NCBI GenBank assembly: GCA_034667405.1
Contig: JAXDJX010000020.1
Span: forward strand, 1 to 59,311
Direction: 5' to 3'
Origin: JANXVR01 sp034667405
GTDB taxonomy: Bacteria; Actinomycetota; UBA4738; HRBIN12
DNA length: 59,311 bases
Shown one piece after another: positions 24,566 to 33,803 of this stretch. Positions within the stretch are counted from its first letter, which is position 1, and the number at the start of each line of letters is the position of its first letter. A program made the position numbers and the translations under genes. Below the pieces are notes generated by a model, which was not told where the DNA came from, did not search any database, and saw only the letters and a program-made list of their open reading frames with translations.

Positions 24566-25021
24566 GTGAGCGTGCAAGTCGCGAGCATCTGCGCAGCGGC
24601 AACGCTTTGGGCCATTCTCGCCACCGCGGCCGCGGTCGCCTACTTTTTGGTACCGGCATACTGGCGGCACATCGGCCGGGAGAACGGAGCGCTCGGCAGA
24701 TTTCCGACAATATTGCTGGTCTCCCTGCTGATGGCTGTGATCGCTGGTCTAGGTGCTTCAGGTGGGGCGGCGGGTGGATCCTACCGTGATTGGCTCGTCT
24801 GGTGGGGATGGATGTTCGGAGCAACGGTGACGGCGGTAGTTGGTTTTGTCGTTTGGTTATGGAGAGGGAACCCTGAATGGTTCCGGCCCCGTCTTACTTC
24901 GCAGCCTGAAGCACACGACATGGTGAGTCGCTTCTTTGACCGACGCCGGTGGGTGACGGTCCTCCTCTGGTTCGCCTCGGTCGAAGGGCTGGGCTACCTT
25001 CTTGCTGGACCACGTCCCTAG
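24566..25021 (+). CDS. Polytopic membrane protein, unknown function
   Basis: A 151-residue protein with about four membrane helices (ASICAAATLWAILATAAAVA; TILLVSLLMAVIAGLGASGG; WLVWWGWMFGATVTAVVGFV; VTVLLWFASVEGLGYLLAG) and a cytoplasmic loop rich in Arg and Pro (RGNPEWFRPRLTSQPEAHD). GTG 24566 is taken as the start; it overlaps by three bases the stop of a short seven-residue frame beginning at ATG 24546, which could couple translation. No family recognised. Confidence 0.5.
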   Translation: MSVQVASICAAATLWAILATAAAVAYFLVPAYWRHIGRENGALGRFPTILLVSLLMAVIAGLGASGGAAGGSYRDWLVWWGWMFGATVTAVVGFVVWLWRGNPEWFRPRLTSQPEAHDMVSRFFDRRRWVTVLLWFASVEGLGYLLAGPRP

Positions 25022-25207
25022 ATGCGCCGGACGGGAGAACGAATCATCGTCTGGCAGCAATCACCTCCACGCAGTCCGACATCGTTACGAGTCTGCCATC
25101 GAGCCAAAAGAAGCCAGCACTTGCGACCCAAACTACTTCGCTGACCGTGAAGGCTTAGGGCAGCACTTTGGGCGGCGAGGGCCCCATGTCTCGACTGTGC
25201 GGGCAGA

Positions 25208-25213
25208 TACGAT
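25208..25213 (+). promoter_or_regulatory. Leaderless-type -10 box TACGAT ahead of a mini-ORF
   Basis: TACGAT lies 7 bases before ATG 25221, which opens an 11-codon frame ending at 25253, overlapping the start (25244) of the large TOPRIM-like gene. Confidence 0.45.
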
Positions 25214-25220
25214 GCTGAAC

Positions 25221-25253
25221 ATGGTGGCACAGGGCACGAGAACATGTCGCTGA
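25221..25253 (+). CDS. Possible leader mini-ORF (10 residues) before the TOPRIM module
   Basis: The frame MVAQGTRTCR begins 7 bases after a TACGAT box, so it would be the first thing translated on a leaderless transcript. Its stop (25251-25253) lies within the coding region of the gene that starts at 25244, which itself has only a weak ribosome site (AGGG nine bases upstream). Translation of the mini-ORF could deliver ribosomes to the main start. Too short to judge by composition. Confidence 0.35.
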   Translation: MVAQGTRTCR

Positions 25254-26995
25254 AAGCCCCTTGGGAGAATCCACTGGAAATCCTTTCGCTGCCTCTACCA
25301 TTCCTCCACAAGCGCCTACTCACCACGCAGGACTTCATTTCGGAGTCGCGCAAGCGCGACGTCACGTTTGACTATCCTCAACTCGAAGCCTTTCACCAAG
25401 CAGGGGTGCTACTGCCCCTCTATCGATTGAGGCGCGACGTTCGCGCGATCAAGGCGCAAGCGCAGAAAGAGAGTCGCTCGGCCCTCGACGGTCTCATCTA
25501 TACGCCCACCGTTGGCAACGATTTGCTCTGGTACTACGAACACGGGTGGGTACTTGATCCTCGGGCCGAGCCCTACAGGGCCTGGAATAGGTTCGACCGG
25601 GAGCTGGATGGCTTCCGCTATCGGTCGAGTGAGTTTCTCTACTCGAGCTATCAGCTCCTCGGCGTCGCGTCACTGCAACGGCTGATCACGCGGCTGAAAT
25701 GCCGACGGTTGACGCCTGAAGCCCTGACATACAGATGTCGATTGGCCATGCGGGACTTGGACTGGTTCGGACTCGAGCTCTTGCCGAGTCAAGAAGTCAT
25801 CCTGCTGTCGGCGCTTGAGACCTACTACCTTCCTCGAGTGACCGGTGTGGCCTCGATGCCTTGGGGCGGCGAGGACGCATGGGAGAACTACCAACGTGAG
25901 TTTTCCCCTAAGACGCTCTTGGCTCGGCTCGGTTGGACGGTTGACGAGGTGTTCGAGTTCGGAAGGAGATTGCTCTTCAGGAGTAGCAGCCTTGATCCGA
26001 TGCCCGATTGGTTCACTCTCGTTCGAAACGCGTCATCGAAGACGTGGGAGCGCTTCAAGGGCGTCGCGCTGACGTCGATCGACTACCGGATTGCTGGGGA
26101 GATGGTGCTGCGCTTCTGCGAGGAAGTGACCGAACAACCGTCAAGCGAGTTCCTTGATCTCGATCGACTCCGACTTCGACCAGACAAGGCAGCTCTCGAC
26201 GACCATTTGACCGGACTAGGGCTCTCTCCACATCCCTCCGTTGTACTCGCTTTCGAAGGAAAGACCGAACTGACGCTCGCTCCGTTGGTACTCGCACATC
26301 TCGGCTTATCGGCTTTGTCCCCTCATATCAGGATGGTTGACGGCCGGGGAGTGGGCTCGAACTTCGAACTACTGGCGGCGTACGCCGTGACTCCTGACCT
26401 TGGTCGCGAGTTCCCGCGAGGAGCGATCCTCAACCGACCTACGACTCACCTCATGGTCATCCGGGATGCGGAGGGCCGGAGCTCGACCCGCGACCAAAGG
26501 GAGAACATTCGGATCAAGTGGCTGGCGCGAGTGATGAGTGAACTGCCGCGTGAGTTCGCCAACGAATACGTTCAGAGACAGATCGAGCCACTGGTTACGG
26601 TTGAAACCTGGGCCCCGGACGATCCCATGCGACGGGTATTCGAGTTCGCGCATTTCTCGGATGCAGAGCTCGCGCGGTCTATCAATCGGGTCCACCGCGC
26701 GAAAGGGGGAAAGGGCGGCGTGAAGGCACGAGACGTTGCACCGATAAGAGCTAACACCCAGAACATCGAGGAAGCCTGGAGGGGCCTATGGCCCAAACCC
26801 CGAAAGACGGAGATCGCGAGAGATCTTTGGCCAACCCTTCGAGCGATGATTGACCGCGCTGCCGATCGAGGACAGTTGGAGTCGATCCCTATCGTCAGAA
26901 TCGTTATCGATGCGGCGCGCCTTGCTCAGCAACCGATGTTCGGTAGGGTTGCACTCATCCGGTCGGAGGAGCCTTCTGTAAACCACCCTCAGTGA
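25244..26995 (+). CDS. TOPRIM-like protein paired with an OLD-family ATPase; candidate defence component
   Basis: A 583-residue protein of no family I can name. The N-terminal 60 residues (RLLTTQDFISESRKRDVTFD then YPQLEAFHQAGVLLPLYRL) resemble a helix-turn-helix of the MerR-like kind that ends in a gLLxPlyR signature. The middle is helical. Near residue 338 VVLAFEGKTELTLAPLVLAH has the E-G-x-T-E strand-helix of TOPRIM-like nucleases and primases, and LMVIRDAEG with D408-A-E410 is a candidate second metal site. The C terminus is basic and helical. The next gene starts 15 bases downstream and encodes an OLD-type ATPase that has its own TOPRIM domain, so the two probably work together on DNA. 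Confidence 0.65.
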   Translation: MSLKAPWENPLEILSLPLPFLHKRLLTTQDFISESRKRDVTFDYPQLEAFHQAGVLLPLYRLRRDVRAIKAQAQKESRSALDGLIYTPTVGNDLLWYYEHGWVLDPRAEPYRAWNRFDRELDGFRYRSSEFLYSSYQLLGVASLQRLITRLKCRRLTPEALTYRCRLAMRDLDWFGLELLPSQEVILLSALETYYLPRVTGVASMPWGGEDAWENYQREFSPKTLLARLGWTVDEVFEFGRRLLFRSSSLDPMPDWFTLVRNASSKTWERFKGVALTSIDYRIAGEMVLRFCEEVTEQPSSEFLDLDRLRLRPDKAALDDHLTGLGLSPHPSVVLAFEGKTELTLAPLVLAHLGLSALSPHIRMVDGRGVGSNFELLAAYAVTPDLGREFPRGAILNRPTTHLMVIRDAEGRSSTRDQRENIRIKWLARVMSELPREFANEYVQRQIEPLVTVETWAPDDPMRRVFEFAHFSDAELARSINRVHRAKGGKGGVKARDVAPIRANTQNIEEAWRGLWPKPRKTEIARDLWPTLRAMIDRAADRGQLESIPIVRIVIDAARLAQQPMFGRVALIRSEEPSVNHPQ

Positions 26996-27010
26996 GCCCC
27001 GGAGGCGTGT

Positions 27011-28756
27011 GTGGCAATGAATAGCTCAGCCAGCTTGGAATCGGTGACGCTCGGAGGCTTCCAGAGTTACTGGGACCCCCAGACGGTCATGTTCGATTCG
27101 CGCGTCACCCTGATCGCTGGCAAGAACGACGTGGGTAAGTCAGCTCTGCTGCGAGGGATGCGGGTCGTAGCGGACCCCGTTCAAGGCGCACGGGAGGACT
27201 TCCGGGTTGTGTTTCAGTGGCTGCTCTCGCCTGACACGGCGCAGGCCATGTGGCCGGATGACGTCACACCGGAGCACAGGCGGTCATTCGAGGGGGGCCT
27301 TCAGATAAGAGGGACCTATGTCAGCTCCGGGATTGGCCCGCGCGGTGTGAGTGCGGCAAGTCTGTCGGAGATCGAACTGATCGAATCAAGCAGTCTTGCG
27401 ACAATGGCGACAGGGCAGTTCCAATGGGAGTCGGGGCCCTTTTCCGGAACCAATCTAGCGATCAACGAACTCGTTTCAGTCTTGAACGGACTGGCTGGGA
27501 ACATCGCGTACCTCGCTCCTCGCCGGATTCAGCCGGGGCCCCGGGGCGCGAATGCGGCTGCGCTGCTGACTCCCACTGGGGAGAACCTGACGGAGGTCGT
27601 CCTCCATCTTCAAACCAATGAGCCACTGACGGGCTTCAGCGCCTTGCGAGACTTCTTGGCTGATGCCTTCCCACAGGTGGCGGGAGTGTCAGTGAGCATG
27701 GGAGAGATTGGTCAGAATGTGGGCGAGCTCCACGTCATCTACAGGGGCGCACCTGACACGCTGATTCCGCTGAGTCAATGCGGAACGGGCGTCGAACAGA
27801 TGCTTGCTCTGGGCGCAGGGATTCTCACGAATCGGGAGCCCAGACCCTTCCTCATCGACGAGCCGCAGGCCTACCTGCACCCACACGCTGAGCGAAGCCT
27901 CCAGTCGTTCCTAGCGAGCCACTCAGAGCATCAGTACATCATCGCGACGCATTCGGCCTTCTTCTTGAACGCCTACTCACTTGCCCAAACAAGGATGATC
28001 ACGATGAACAACGGCAGGAGCGTCGCTGCCCTACCAGCTAGCGCGGGTGGAGTGCTCGAGGAGCTGGGCCTGACCCCCGCCGACCTTTGGCTCGCGGTGG
28101 GTGTCCTTTGGGTTGAGGGACCATCGGATGTCGAGATCGTAGGGCAAGTCGCGCAACTTGAGCCCGTGTACCAGGGCATGCGTGTCCGAGCCATGCCTTT
28201 CCCCTCACACCTGGCATCGAGCAGTCCCAAGGGAGCTGCGAAGACGTACGCGTTTCTTCGGGAGGTCGTGGCCGCCATCACCCCTCTGACCTTGCCGATG
28301 CTGTTCATGTTCGACGCGGATGAAAAGACATCTGATGTCCGGCTTACGATGGAGGAAGCCAGCGGGGGACTGGCTCGTTTCCTTCCCGTCCGGGAGATCG
28401 AGAACTATTTGCTCGACGCTGAATGCATTCACGCACTTCTTGAACGGCGCTGCGACGAATATGATCTGCCGACACCCACGCTGGCGGATGTTCGAGCTGC
28501 TCTTGGTGAGGAACTCGCCCGGCACGGCGATGGAGATCTCTATCCCCGTGGCTTGAGCACGGCAGACTCTGAGACTGGCCGCGTCGTCGGATCCGAGCTG
28601 CTCAATCGCTTGTGGAGAAAGTTTTTGAACGGCGAGTATCAGAAGGTCGCAGACGGCAGCAACTTGGCGACACTCGCACTGAAGCAAGACCCCAATCGTT
28701 TCGCCAAGATTCGAGAGTGGCTCGCCGAGCTCGCGCAGACGGCTGCGGGTAGCTGA
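27011..28756 (+). CDS. OLD-family ATPase with C-terminal TOPRIM nuclease domain
   Basis: A 581-residue protein of the overcoming-lysogenization-defect family, which couples an ABC-type ATPase to a TOPRIM nuclease and is widespread in phage defence. Walker A is AGKNDVGKS (36-44), the signature region is SQCGTGVEQMLALGAG (about 256-271), Walker B is FLIDEPQAYLHP with D283/E284 and the H-loop is IIATHSAFF with H314. The TOPRIM domain starts at LWVEGPSDVEI (E369) and includes LFMFDADEKT (D435 and D437), then a helical C terminus. GTG 27011 lies six bases after GGAGG; the ATG at 27017 is an alternative. Cotranscribed with the preceding gene. Confidence 0.85.
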   Translation: MAMNSSASLESVTLGGFQSYWDPQTVMFDSRVTLIAGKNDVGKSALLRGMRVVADPVQGAREDFRVVFQWLLSPDTAQAMWPDDVTPEHRRSFEGGLQIRGTYVSSGIGPRGVSAASLSEIELIESSSLATMATGQFQWESGPFSGTNLAINELVSVLNGLAGNIAYLAPRRIQPGPRGANAAALLTPTGENLTEVVLHLQTNEPLTGFSALRDFLADAFPQVAGVSVSMGEIGQNVGELHVIYRGAPDTLIPLSQCGTGVEQMLALGAGILTNREPRPFLIDEPQAYLHPHAERSLQSFLASHSEHQYIIATHSAFFLNAYSLAQTRMITMNNGRSVAALPASAGGVLEELGLTPADLWLAVGVLWVEGPSDVEIVGQVAQLEPVYQGMRVRAMPFPSHLASSSPKGAAKTYAFLREVVAAITPLTLPMLFMFDADEKTSDVRLTMEEASGGLARFLPVREIENYLLDAECIHALLERRCDEYDLPTPTLADVRAALGEELARHGDGDLYPRGLSTADSETGRVVGSELLNRLWRKFLNGEYQKVADGSNLATLALKQDPNRFAKIREWLAELAQTAAGS

Positions 28757-28919
28757 CGACACTTGGCCCCTGCGCATGCGATAGATCCAGTGCCCTCTGG
28801 CGCGTCGTGGGGCGGCCCAGGGACGACGACCACTCCAGGACCGGCTCCTGAGAACGACTGATGGGGTGCTCCATGGAACACCGCCCGAGCAACTGCGCAT
28901 GGACGTCCTCGTAACGCTC

Positions 28920-28925
28920 TACCCT
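28920..28925 (+). promoter_or_regulatory. Leaderless-type -10 box TACCCT
   Basis: TACCCT lies 7 bases before the GTG at 28933, giving the STAND gene its own promoter. Confidence 0.45.
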
Positions 28926-28932
28926 GAGCCCT

Positions 28933-31900
28933 GTGCACGAACTGGATCGGATAGAAGCCGCTCTCGCCAGCAAGCGACTCGACCATGAGCTCTTCGAACG
29001 ATGCGCTCAGGACTTCCTGTCTGAGATTTATCCGGGCCTCTCGCCAATCCCCGGAGGCACCGACTGGGGTCGCGATGCGGACATCCACGAGTCTTTGGCC
29101 GATTCACCCGTCCGCCTCCTTGTGACGAGTGCCCGCACCCTCGAAGGAGTCCGGAAGAACATGAGGGCTGGGATCAAGAGCATGACCCAGCACGGCGTCC
29201 CCATTGACCGCATAGTTCTTGCGAACCCCGCGCGGTTGACACAGCTACAGAGACAGACTCTTGCGAACGCCGCACGAAAGCTCGGAGCCGTCCTGGAAGC
29301 TGTCTACGAGCGATCTTACTTCGCGAGTAAGCTCCGACGGGATGGCGAGTGGAGAATGGCCCTCTTGGGGCTCCCCGGCGATCCGATCACCCTCTCACGA
29401 GTACCTTCAGATCTCGCGGAGAGCCCTTGGCGCGAGATCCCCCTTGTTGGCCGACAGCAGGAACTCCTCGATATCTCCACTGGAAATGCGGACTTACTCG
29501 TGATTGGCGTGCCCGGAGTAGGTAAGACTCGACTTCTAGCTGCGATCGACAACGTCCTCTTCGTCGATCGCGATGCAGCCGCCGACCGGCTCGCGGACGA
29601 CGTTCGTTGGATCAAACCGACGGTCCTGGTCATCGATGACGCCGGATCGAGACCGAGCCAACTGAGGCAGCTCGTACGATTGCGCCAGGTCGAGTCGGAT
29701 CTCGAGCGTTACCGGCTGATTGCCGTGTGCTGGCCAGATGAGGTTGACCAGGTGAGGGTGTCGTTGGGGTCCGCATCCGAAATCAAGCTCGACCTTCTTG
29801 AACGCGCAGAACTCGATCAGGTGATCATGGGCATGGGAGTCACGGGTCAGCTCGCAAAAGAGGAGATTCTCGATCAAGCCGAAGGGAGGCCAGGCTGGGC
29901 CGTCGCATTGGGGGATATCCTGCTTCGCTCAAAGGATCCAACGTCCCTTCTCAACGGCAAAGCGCTTCTCGGTCAGGTCGTCAACTACCTGCACCGCGCC
30001 CAGGTACCCGACGAAGCGTCCGATCTCTTGGCGACGATCGCGGCAGTGGGTGGCATCAGAGAGACAGACCTCGATCGCCTTGCCGCGGAGGTTGGGATGC
30101 CAAGGGTGAAGGTTGCGTCCTTGCTGAGCGACATTGCCAAGAGTGGCCTCATCGACGTGGAGCCGCGGTACGACTCCGCCACGAGGACCACCATCCGTCA
30201 CTACGAGGTCCGACCACCGATGCTCGCGGATGTCTTGGTAGTCGAACGGGCCTTTGAGATTGACGTTCGTGGCCTCGACCTTCGTTCTCTCGTGACCCGC
30301 TGGCCCGACAAACTCGGAGCCATCACGCGGTCCGCGATCAACAGCGCGATCCTCGGAGCGTCCACTGCAAGGGAGGCGGCGAACCAACTGTTCCATGCCG
30401 CACTCGAGACCGCTGAGATAGCACCTGAGATCAGGTTCAGTCTCACCGAGCATTTCGCACGGCTTGGTCGCCAGGCTGGGGAGCAGGTGCTCGAGGTCGC
30501 GCGTTCGGAGTTCGAAGAATGGAGGAAAGGCGACACGTCGTCGCCCTGGCAGATAGGGCCTCTCGTCAATCTTTCCTACCTCTTGGTGCGTTGGTATCTC
30601 CTAGAAGGAGCCCTCGAGCTGCTACTCGACGCCGCTCTGGTGGATGCGCGCGAGACCAACCCGAACCCGGGTCATCCGATGAGGAAACTTGCCGACCTGA
30701 TCCATGACTTCCATCCAGAACTCCCTCGTCGGGAGCACCGCGATCTCCTCGTGCGAGTGGCGGGTAGGTGGCTTGGCGACGATCCCTCAACAGAACGATG
30801 GCGCGTCTACCGGGACGTTGCCTCGGCGGCTCTGTCTCTCCATCTTGGATCCACCTTGAGCGATCCGGGCGACCACCATCGATTCCGATGGATCGAGACG
30901 GTTGCGGATGAGAAGGAGGTGCGCCGAACCTACGAGGAGATTTGGCCCCTCATCCGGGATCGATGCGCGTCAGCGCCCCCCGACCTAGTGAAAGGGATCA
31001 TCGATGTTGCGGCAGATTGGCTCAGGGTAGGGGGTGGGTACGACTCGCCGTTTGGTCAGACGCATCCGCGACCGTCGATTGATGCGGCGCAGCGATTCGG
31101 CCGGCGGCTGATGGAGGATCTCGTTCCACTTTCCGCCGGTCACCCGGGCCTGGTGGCAAGCCTTCGCGATACTGCCGAGAGCTTTGGTCTTTTGTTGTCC
31201 ATTGAGGACGACCTCGGTCCCTTCTTCGCCGACATTGACCGTCACGACGACTGGCAACACGCTGAAGAACAGCTCCGACAAGACGTTGCGGACACAGTGG
31301 CGACCTGGGCGGCTGAGGAGCCCTCAATAGTCATCGAGAGACTCGCGGTTATCCGGACAGAGATTGAGCTCTCCAACTTCCACTGGCCTGATCGGGTGTG
31401 GATAGCGTGCCACGCGCTCGCCCTCTCGGTAGCCGACCCATTTGCTTGGATAGATGCCGCGCTCAACCGCACCCTCTTCCCGTCAGCTTCACCGTTCGTA
31501 CGCCGAGCGGTCGAGGACGGCCTCGAACTTGGAGAACAACGCCTTCGGCGCTTGCTTGCAGATCCTATGGCCAGATCAGAAGTCGCAGGAGCGGTCCTCG
31601 CCGACGTCAGTTCGCCAATGGATCTAGAACTCGTAGTAGATAATCTCAGGCCGACCGACTACCTCTTGTTGAAGACACTGTCCCTTCGACACGAGTTGAC
31701 ACTAGAGCGCCAGCGTGAGCTGCTCACTCGACCAGCGCCTGCTGCCCGGGGTGCCGTTGCCGCCGCGATGTTCACTGCGGATAGAGCGAATCACGAAGGG
31801 TGGACACCGGGGGAGTTAGAGCCCGAGTGGTTGGAGGCGGTGAGCCTTCTTGACCCAGGTGCAACGTGGGGGTTTCACGATTATGAGGCGGCTGAACTTA

Positions 31901-32466
31901 CGGCATTTCTCGCAGCGTCATACCCCGAGACACTAACCGCTTGGATTGCGGCTCGAATCGCGATTGGGCTGGGTACCGGTGACGTCTATCGATGTCTACC
32001 CCACGGAAGTTGGGAAGAGCTTCATGCTCTGCCCGTTGAGTCGAAGGAGGAGTTGTGGAATCAGTTCTCGGGAGATCCCACGGTTGCGTGGCTTCTGGCG
32101 CGATACATCGTTGGTAACGATCTCGCCTGGCTTGATCATGCACTGGATAGAAGCCTATTCAGTCCCGAGGATGCCCTCAGCTCCTATGATCCCTTTGGTT
32201 CTCACCCGTCTATCGAACAAATGGCCTCCCTATTGGTGCCGCTGGGGATCGAACCTCGTCGGGTCGCGTGGCTGGCGCAGGGAGGATCGTGGACTGGCGA
32301 GGAGTCGCATCGGTACGGGCAACTCGTTCAGGAGTTCACTTCCCTTGCGGAGTCTGACGATCCTTCGGTTGCCGCGGTTGGTGAGGCAGGCTTGGAGATG
32401 TTTGCCGTCGCACAACAGGAAGCCTTGCGGGATGAACGCAAGAAGCGAATACGTGGGGATCTATAG
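28933..32466 (+). CDS. STAND ATPase with N-terminal restriction-nuclease-like domain; candidate antiphage sensor
   Basis: A 1177-residue protein. Residues 20-150 resemble a restriction-endonuclease-like domain found at the N termini of large bacterial ATPases: a helix (FERCAQDFLSEIYPGLSPIP), the GGTDWGRDADI turn with D44, D48 and D50, then RLLVTSARTLEGVRKNMRAG and VPIDRIVLANPARLTQLQ. A canonical E-x-K is not obvious, so nuclease activity is uncertain. The ATPase has a Walker A GVPGVGKT (192-199) and Walker B VLVIDDAG (D235/D236), followed by a winged-helix and about 700 residues of helical repeats, the sensor layout of STAND proteins such as Avs. It has its own leaderless GTG start. Possible role: sensing a phage component and then cutting DNA. 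Confidence 0.75.
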   Translation: MHELDRIEAALASKRLDHELFERCAQDFLSEIYPGLSPIPGGTDWGRDADIHESLADSPVRLLVTSARTLEGVRKNMRAGIKSMTQHGVPIDRIVLANPARLTQLQRQTLANAARKLGAVLEAVYERSYFASKLRRDGEWRMALLGLPGDPITLSRVPSDLAESPWREIPLVGRQQELLDISTGNADLLVIGVPGVGKTRLLAAIDNVLFVDRDAAADRLADDVRWIKPTVLVIDDAGSRPSQLRQLVRLRQVESDLERYRLIAVCWPDEVDQVRVSLGSASEIKLDLLERAELDQVIMGMGVTGQLAKEEILDQAEGRPGWAVALGDILLRSKDPTSLLNGKALLGQVVNYLHRAQVPDEASDLLATIAAVGGIRETDLDRLAAEVGMPRVKVASLLSDIAKSGLIDVEPRYDSATRTTIRHYEVRPPMLADVLVVERAFEIDVRGLDLRSLVTRWPDKLGAITRSAINSAILGASTAREAANQLFHAALETAEIAPEIRFSLTEHFARLGRQAGEQVLEVARSEFEEWRKGDTSSPWQIGPLVNLSYLLVRWYLLEGALELLLDAALVDARETNPNPGHPMRKLADLIHDFHPELPRREHRDLLVRVAGRWLGDDPSTERWRVYRDVASAALSLHLGSTLSDPGDHHRFRWIETVADEKEVRRTYEEIWPLIRDRCASAPPDLVKGIIDVAADWLRVGGGYDSPFGQTHPRPSIDAAQRFGRRLMEDLVPLSAGHPGLVASLRDTAESFGLLLSIEDDLGPFFADIDRHDDWQHAEEQLRQDVADTVATWAAEEPSIVIERLAVIRTEIELSNFHWPDRVWIACHALALSVADPFAWIDAALNRTLFPSASPFVRRAVEDGLELGEQRLRRLLADPMARSEVAGAVLADVSSPMDLELVVDNLRPTDYLLLKTLSLRHELTLERQRELLTRPAPAARGAVAAAMFTADRANHEGWTPGELEPEWLEAVSLLDPGATWGFHDYEAAELTAFLAASYPETLTAWIAARIAIGLGTGDVYRCLPHGSWEELHALPVESKEELWNQFSGDPTVAWLLARYIVGNDLAWLDHALDRSLFSPEDALSSYDPFGSHPSIEQMASLLVPLGIEPRRVAWLAQGGSWTGEESHRYGQLVQEFTSLAESDDPSVAAVGEAGLEMFAVAQQEALRDERKKRIRGDL

Positions 32467-32565
32467 CCTTAGAGCCCCGAGTCGCAAGTTGCAGCAGAGG
32501 TGTCGGGGTCGGTGGACGCCCTCGGACGCAGCGCTGCCTGTGCGGGCAACCTGCTTGGTACCTCG

Positions 32566-33396
32566 CTAGGTCACCTGGCCATCGAGCGAGTCGAGAAAGC
32601 CGGTCAGCGCTTCGCGCCACTCGTCTGGTCGGTCGAGGTGGACATCGTGGGCGGCGTCGGTTATCTCGACCAACTGCGCCCTTGGGAGACGTTCACTCAT
32701 CTCCTTGAGGGTCTCGGGATCCACCATGCCGTGTCCGGCTCGAACGATCAGCGTCGGACACGTGATGCTGTCCCACTCCTCCCAGCTCGGGATCGAGATG
32801 GCGTCGCGCAACGTCTGGGCGATCACCTCAACGTCGAATCGCGGCTGCCAACCCTTCTCCACGCGCTCAAGCCCACTCGTCCAAGCCTCAGCCGCAAGAC
32901 CGCCACCGAACCGCTCCGCGAAGAACGCTTGTGCGTCTGAACGGGATCCGAACGATGGAGGCCATTCCCGCAATGCTCGGGTGGTCGCGTTGACTGCTTC
33001 CTCAACTCCTTCGTCGCCGCCGGAGGGGCTCGCGTCAACGAGCACAAGGCCCCGCACGAGATCGGGCCGACGAGCCGCGAGCGACAGCGCCGTCAGGCCG
33101 CCGATCGACTGACCCACAACGACGACCGGTTGGAGTCTGAGCTGCTCCACTACGAATGCGGCGTCGGCGACCACCGCATCACGCGACACATCAGCCGGAA
33201 ACCGCTCGCTGCGGCCATGCCCGCGGGCATCTAGGGCGACGACTCGGCACCGTGCGGTCAGCCACTGAGCTGTCTGGGCCCACTCCTCGGCGTGTCCCGC
33301 AAGGCCGTGCAGTAAGAGCACTGATGGCCCGTCGCCTCCGAAGTCACGGTAGGCCAACCGCACTCCGTCTCGGGTCATCTCGCTCCAAGTAGCCAT
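32566..33396 (-). CDS. Alpha/beta hydrolase
   Basis: A 276-residue alpha/beta hydrolase fold enzyme. The oxyanion loop is LLLHGLAGHAEEW, the strand before the nucleophile is VVVVGQSIGG with the catalytic Ser at residue 97, the acidic residue follows TLIVRAGHGMVDPE, and the His is in ITDAAHDVHLDRP near the C terminus. Triad complete. The family is broad (esterases, haloalkane dehalogenase-like, meta-cleavage product hydrolases); the substrate cannot be inferred. ATG 33396 is preferred to the upstream GTG at 33432. Probably still within the island, but it could be a core gene moved by rearrangement. Confidence 0.85.
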   Translation of the reverse strand: MATWSEMTRDGVRLAYRDFGGDGPSVLLLHGLAGHAEEWAQTAQWLTARCRVVALDARGHGRSERFPADVSRDAVVADAAFVVEQLRLQPVVVVGQSIGGLTALSLAARRPDLVRGLVLVDASPSGGDEGVEEAVNATTRALREWPPSFGSRSDAQAFFAERFGGGLAAEAWTSGLERVEKGWQPRFDVEVIAQTLRDAISIPSWEEWDSITCPTLIVRAGHGMVDPETLKEMSERLPRAQLVEITDAAHDVHLDRPDEWREALTGFLDSLDGQVT

Positions 33397-33757
33397 CACC
33401 GTTCTTAACACGAAGCGAGGTCCGGCAGGCAACGGCGGACTTCACCAGGTTGGGGAGAGGAGCAGCAGGCCACCGGGTTTGTGTTGGGCATGAAAGGCTC
33501 AGATGGCAATCCCGCGCTATGGCGATGGCGAGGAGGTCGATCGGTAGGAACGGACCCGATCGAGCCGGGTGCGCAAGGCCATGGTGGCCGCGTGGCGTTA
33601 GCTCAGGCGGACCACCATAAGCAGCTCCACCTTGACCATGTGAAGGGCCGGTTCGGCGGGCGACATGCTCCGCAGATTAGCGTTAGACGCCTGAGGTCCA
33701 GGGCTGAGGTCAGCGATGCTCATAGAGGGCGAACTCACAGGATGCGAAGCCGGAACG
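33397..33757. other. Intergenic region with no convincing gene
   Basis: About 360 bases between the hydrolase start and a hairpin. The open frame on the plus strand here has no ribosome site and its translation is Arg/Gly/His-rich without recognisable features. I see no other structure. Confidence 0.4.
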
Positions 33758-33787
33758 GGGAGGGTCGCACCCTAGGTGGACCCTCCC
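33758..33787. terminator. Hairpin downstream of the 33804-34292 gene
   Basis: GGGAGGGTC (33758-33766) pairs with GACCCTCCC (33779-33787); the loop between them also contains CACC/GGTG, extending the structure. It begins 17 bases beyond the stop of the minus-strand gene and is followed on the plus side by GTTTG. Confidence 0.6.
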
Positions 33788-33803
33788 GTTTGACTGTCTC
33801 CGC

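Noticed and set aside
24546..24569. Seven-residue frame overlapping the GTG of the membrane gene at 24566
   Set aside because: No promoter box or ribosome site at the right distance, so evidence for translation is too weak to list as a gene.
33597..33625. TTAGCTCAGGCGG followed by CCACCA, resembling a tRNA D arm
   Set aside because: No acceptor, anticodon or T-arm pairing can be found around it.
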